From positions 2,356,001-2,420,000 of the forward strand of contig NZ_AP014624.1 of NCBI RefSeq assembly GCF_000829375.1: a DNA stretch of 64,000 bases. Reading direction: 5' to 3'. Made by a program: the position numbers and the translations under genes. The first letter of the stretch is position 1. Each line of letters begins with the position of its first letter. Source of the DNA: Chryseobacterium sp. StRB126 (GTDB lineage Bacteria; Bacteroidota; Bacteroidia; Flavobacteriales; Weeksellaceae). This document shows, one piece after another, positions 62,858 to 64,000 of this stretch. Under the pieces are notes generated by a model. It was not told where the DNA came from. It did not search any database and worked only from the letters and a program-made list of their open reading frames with translations.

Positions 62858-63925
62858 ATGAAAATAAGTTTATGCTTAATTGTTAAAAATGAGGAGAAAT
62901 TTTTAGGCAGATGTTTAGAATGTGCAGCAAAGTTTGCAGATGAAATCATTGTAGTAGATACAGGATCTACTGATAAAACTAAAGAAATTGCAGAAAAATT
63001 TACAGATAAAATTTTTGATTTCGAATGGAGTAATGACTTTTCAGCGGCACGTAATTTTGCATTCTCTAAAGCAACGATGGACTATCAGATGTGGTTAGAC
63101 GCAGATGATGTTATACCGGAAAAATCAGTTAAGGAAATTAATGAACTGAAGAAGAAATTGAGTGATGATGTTGAGATTGTCACGATGAAATACGTTTTGT
63201 CATTTGATCAAAACAATCATCCGGCTTTTTACTCAACTCGTGAAAGAGTCTTCAAAAAGAGCAAAAATTATCAATGGATTGATCCGGTTCACGAATGCAT
63301 CCCGTTGGTAGGCAATATACACTATACTGATATTGAAATTTGGCACAAAAAAGAAGCATCTGAAGGGATTTCAACAAGAAATATTGATATATACAGAGCT
63401 TTAGAGGAAAGCGGAAAAGAATTTTCTGCGAGGCAGTTATATTACTATGCAAGAGAATTAAAAGACCATCATGAAACAGATAAGGCCATAACTTTTTTTG
63501 AAAAATTTTTAGAATCAGGATCAGGTTGGATAGAAGATGTGATAACCTGCTGTCAGCAATTAGCCATTGAATATAAAAAGAATGGCACTCCGGAAAAAAT
63601 CTTACCAATTTTACTAAAAAGCTTCGAATATGATATTCCCAGACCGGAAATCTGCTGTGAATTAGGCTATTATTATAAAGATAAACAGAGCTATAATCAG
63701 GCTTTTAAATGGTTTGATTTGGCAACGAAGCTGCCAAAATCTCATTCCGTAGGTTTTGCGTTTTCTGATTATTTTGGATATATACCCAATATTGAGGCTT
63801 GTGTCTGCCTCTCTTTTCTGGGTGAGTATAAAAAAGCTAATGAATACAACGAAAAAGCAGCTCTATCAAGACCAGACTGTCCTTCTGTAAAACAAAATAG
63901 AGATTATTTAAGAGAACTTATATAG
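62858..63925 (+). CDS. Family 2 glycosyltransferase with TPR-like tail
   Basis: 355 residues: GT-A domain start MKISLCLIVKNEEKFLGRCLECA, VDTGSTDKTKEIAEKF and the metal-binding DADD (WLDADDVIP), then a TPR-like C-terminal half (ALEESGKEFSARQLYYYARELKD, YNQAFKWFDLATKLP). Such SunS-type GT2-TPR proteins attach sugars to peptides, lipids or surface polymers. It stands alone at the edge of the window; the acceptor is unknown. Several hundred bases of AT-rich sequence separate it from the csp genes. Confidence 0.9.
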   Translation: MKISLCLIVKNEEKFLGRCLECAAKFADEIIVVDTGSTDKTKEIAEKFTDKIFDFEWSNDFSAARNFAFSKATMDYQMWLDADDVIPEKSVKEINELKKKLSDDVEIVTMKYVLSFDQNNHPAFYSTRERVFKKSKNYQWIDPVHECIPLVGNIHYTDIEIWHKKEASEGISTRNIDIYRALEESGKEFSARQLYYYARELKDHHETDKAITFFEKFLESGSGWIEDVITCCQQLAIEYKKNGTPEKILPILLKSFEYDIPRPEICCELGYYYKDKQSYNQAFKWFDLATKLPKSHSVGFAFSDYFGYIPNIEACVCLSFLGEYKKANEYNEKAALSRPDCPSVKQNRDYLRELI

Positions 63926-64000
63926 TTGTTAGAAGAATTTAAAAAAAGATTTTTTTTATTTATAGGCTATTGAATATAGAAAGGGTAAGAGATATGTTAT

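Noticed and set aside
1..64000. CRISPR arrays, rRNA genes and insertion sequences
   Set aside because: No spaced identical repeats, rRNA-like sequence or transposase genes were seen by eye.

Overview
The window looks like a chromosome segment of a Bacteroidota bacterium, class Flavobacteriia, most likely Chryseobacterium or a close relative. The evidence is low GC, SusC/SusD and TonB receptors, TAnnTTTG-type promoters with an upstream TTG about 19 bp away, a CTnDOT-like tra/mob gene set, a DUF6520 peptide and DUF2723, DUF4249 and DUF1275 proteins. The genus is inferred from gene content; no search was run.

Positions 1-8,700 hold a SusC (5' end outside the window), SusD and S9 peptidase operon. 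Facing it are a MauE/DoxX-like membrane protein with a four-cysteine secreted DUF6520 peptide, and a small lipoprotein. A 24-bp perfect palindrome then lies ahead of a TPR-TM-AraC regulator (8,949).

Positions 10,700-31,900 are an integrative conjugative element (ICE). It contains rteC, the mobA-mobB-mobC block with a probable oriT upstream, parA, a DUF3408 gene, a traD-like gene, traE-F-G-I-J-K-L-M-N-O-Q, radC, two small genes beside the integrase and a tyrosine integrase that, like IntDOT, lacks the first catalytic Arg. Its right side abuts tRNA-Ser(UGA). A YhcG-type nuclease gene sits in reverse orientation between the early and late tra genes, and a truncated second yhcG lies near the integrase. 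The left end is unresolved: no copy of the tRNA 3' end was found by eye at the left, so the SusCD block may be cargo, or a shared 17-bp repeat at 8,427 may mark the edge.

Positions 32,000-43,400 are host-like genes: a secreted protein, a decayed LytTR regulator gene, a histidine kinase/LuxR regulator pair, a possible broken RiPP leader, a VOC protein, a Crp/Fnr regulator divergent from a cysteine-synthase-like enzyme, a YoaK protein and a TonB receptor/DUF4249 pair.

Positions 43,800-64,000 hold a TlpA-like thioredoxin, four acidic SMI1/KNR4- or immunity-like genes in a row, a Crp/Fnr-RidA pair with two Crp-type sites, dispersed repeats, an SDR with an atypical active site, a large DUF2723 membrane protein, an AraC-controlled TolC-HlyD-MFS efflux operon, two DJ-1/PfpI proteins, an S66 peptidase pseudogene, three identical tRNA-Lys genes, tandem cold-shock genes with a long leader and a family 2 glycosyltransferase. 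The most interesting candidates for new biology are the DUF6520/MauE module, the palindromes placed at the same point in both yhcG genes, the orphan immunity-like array and the possible RiPP leader.
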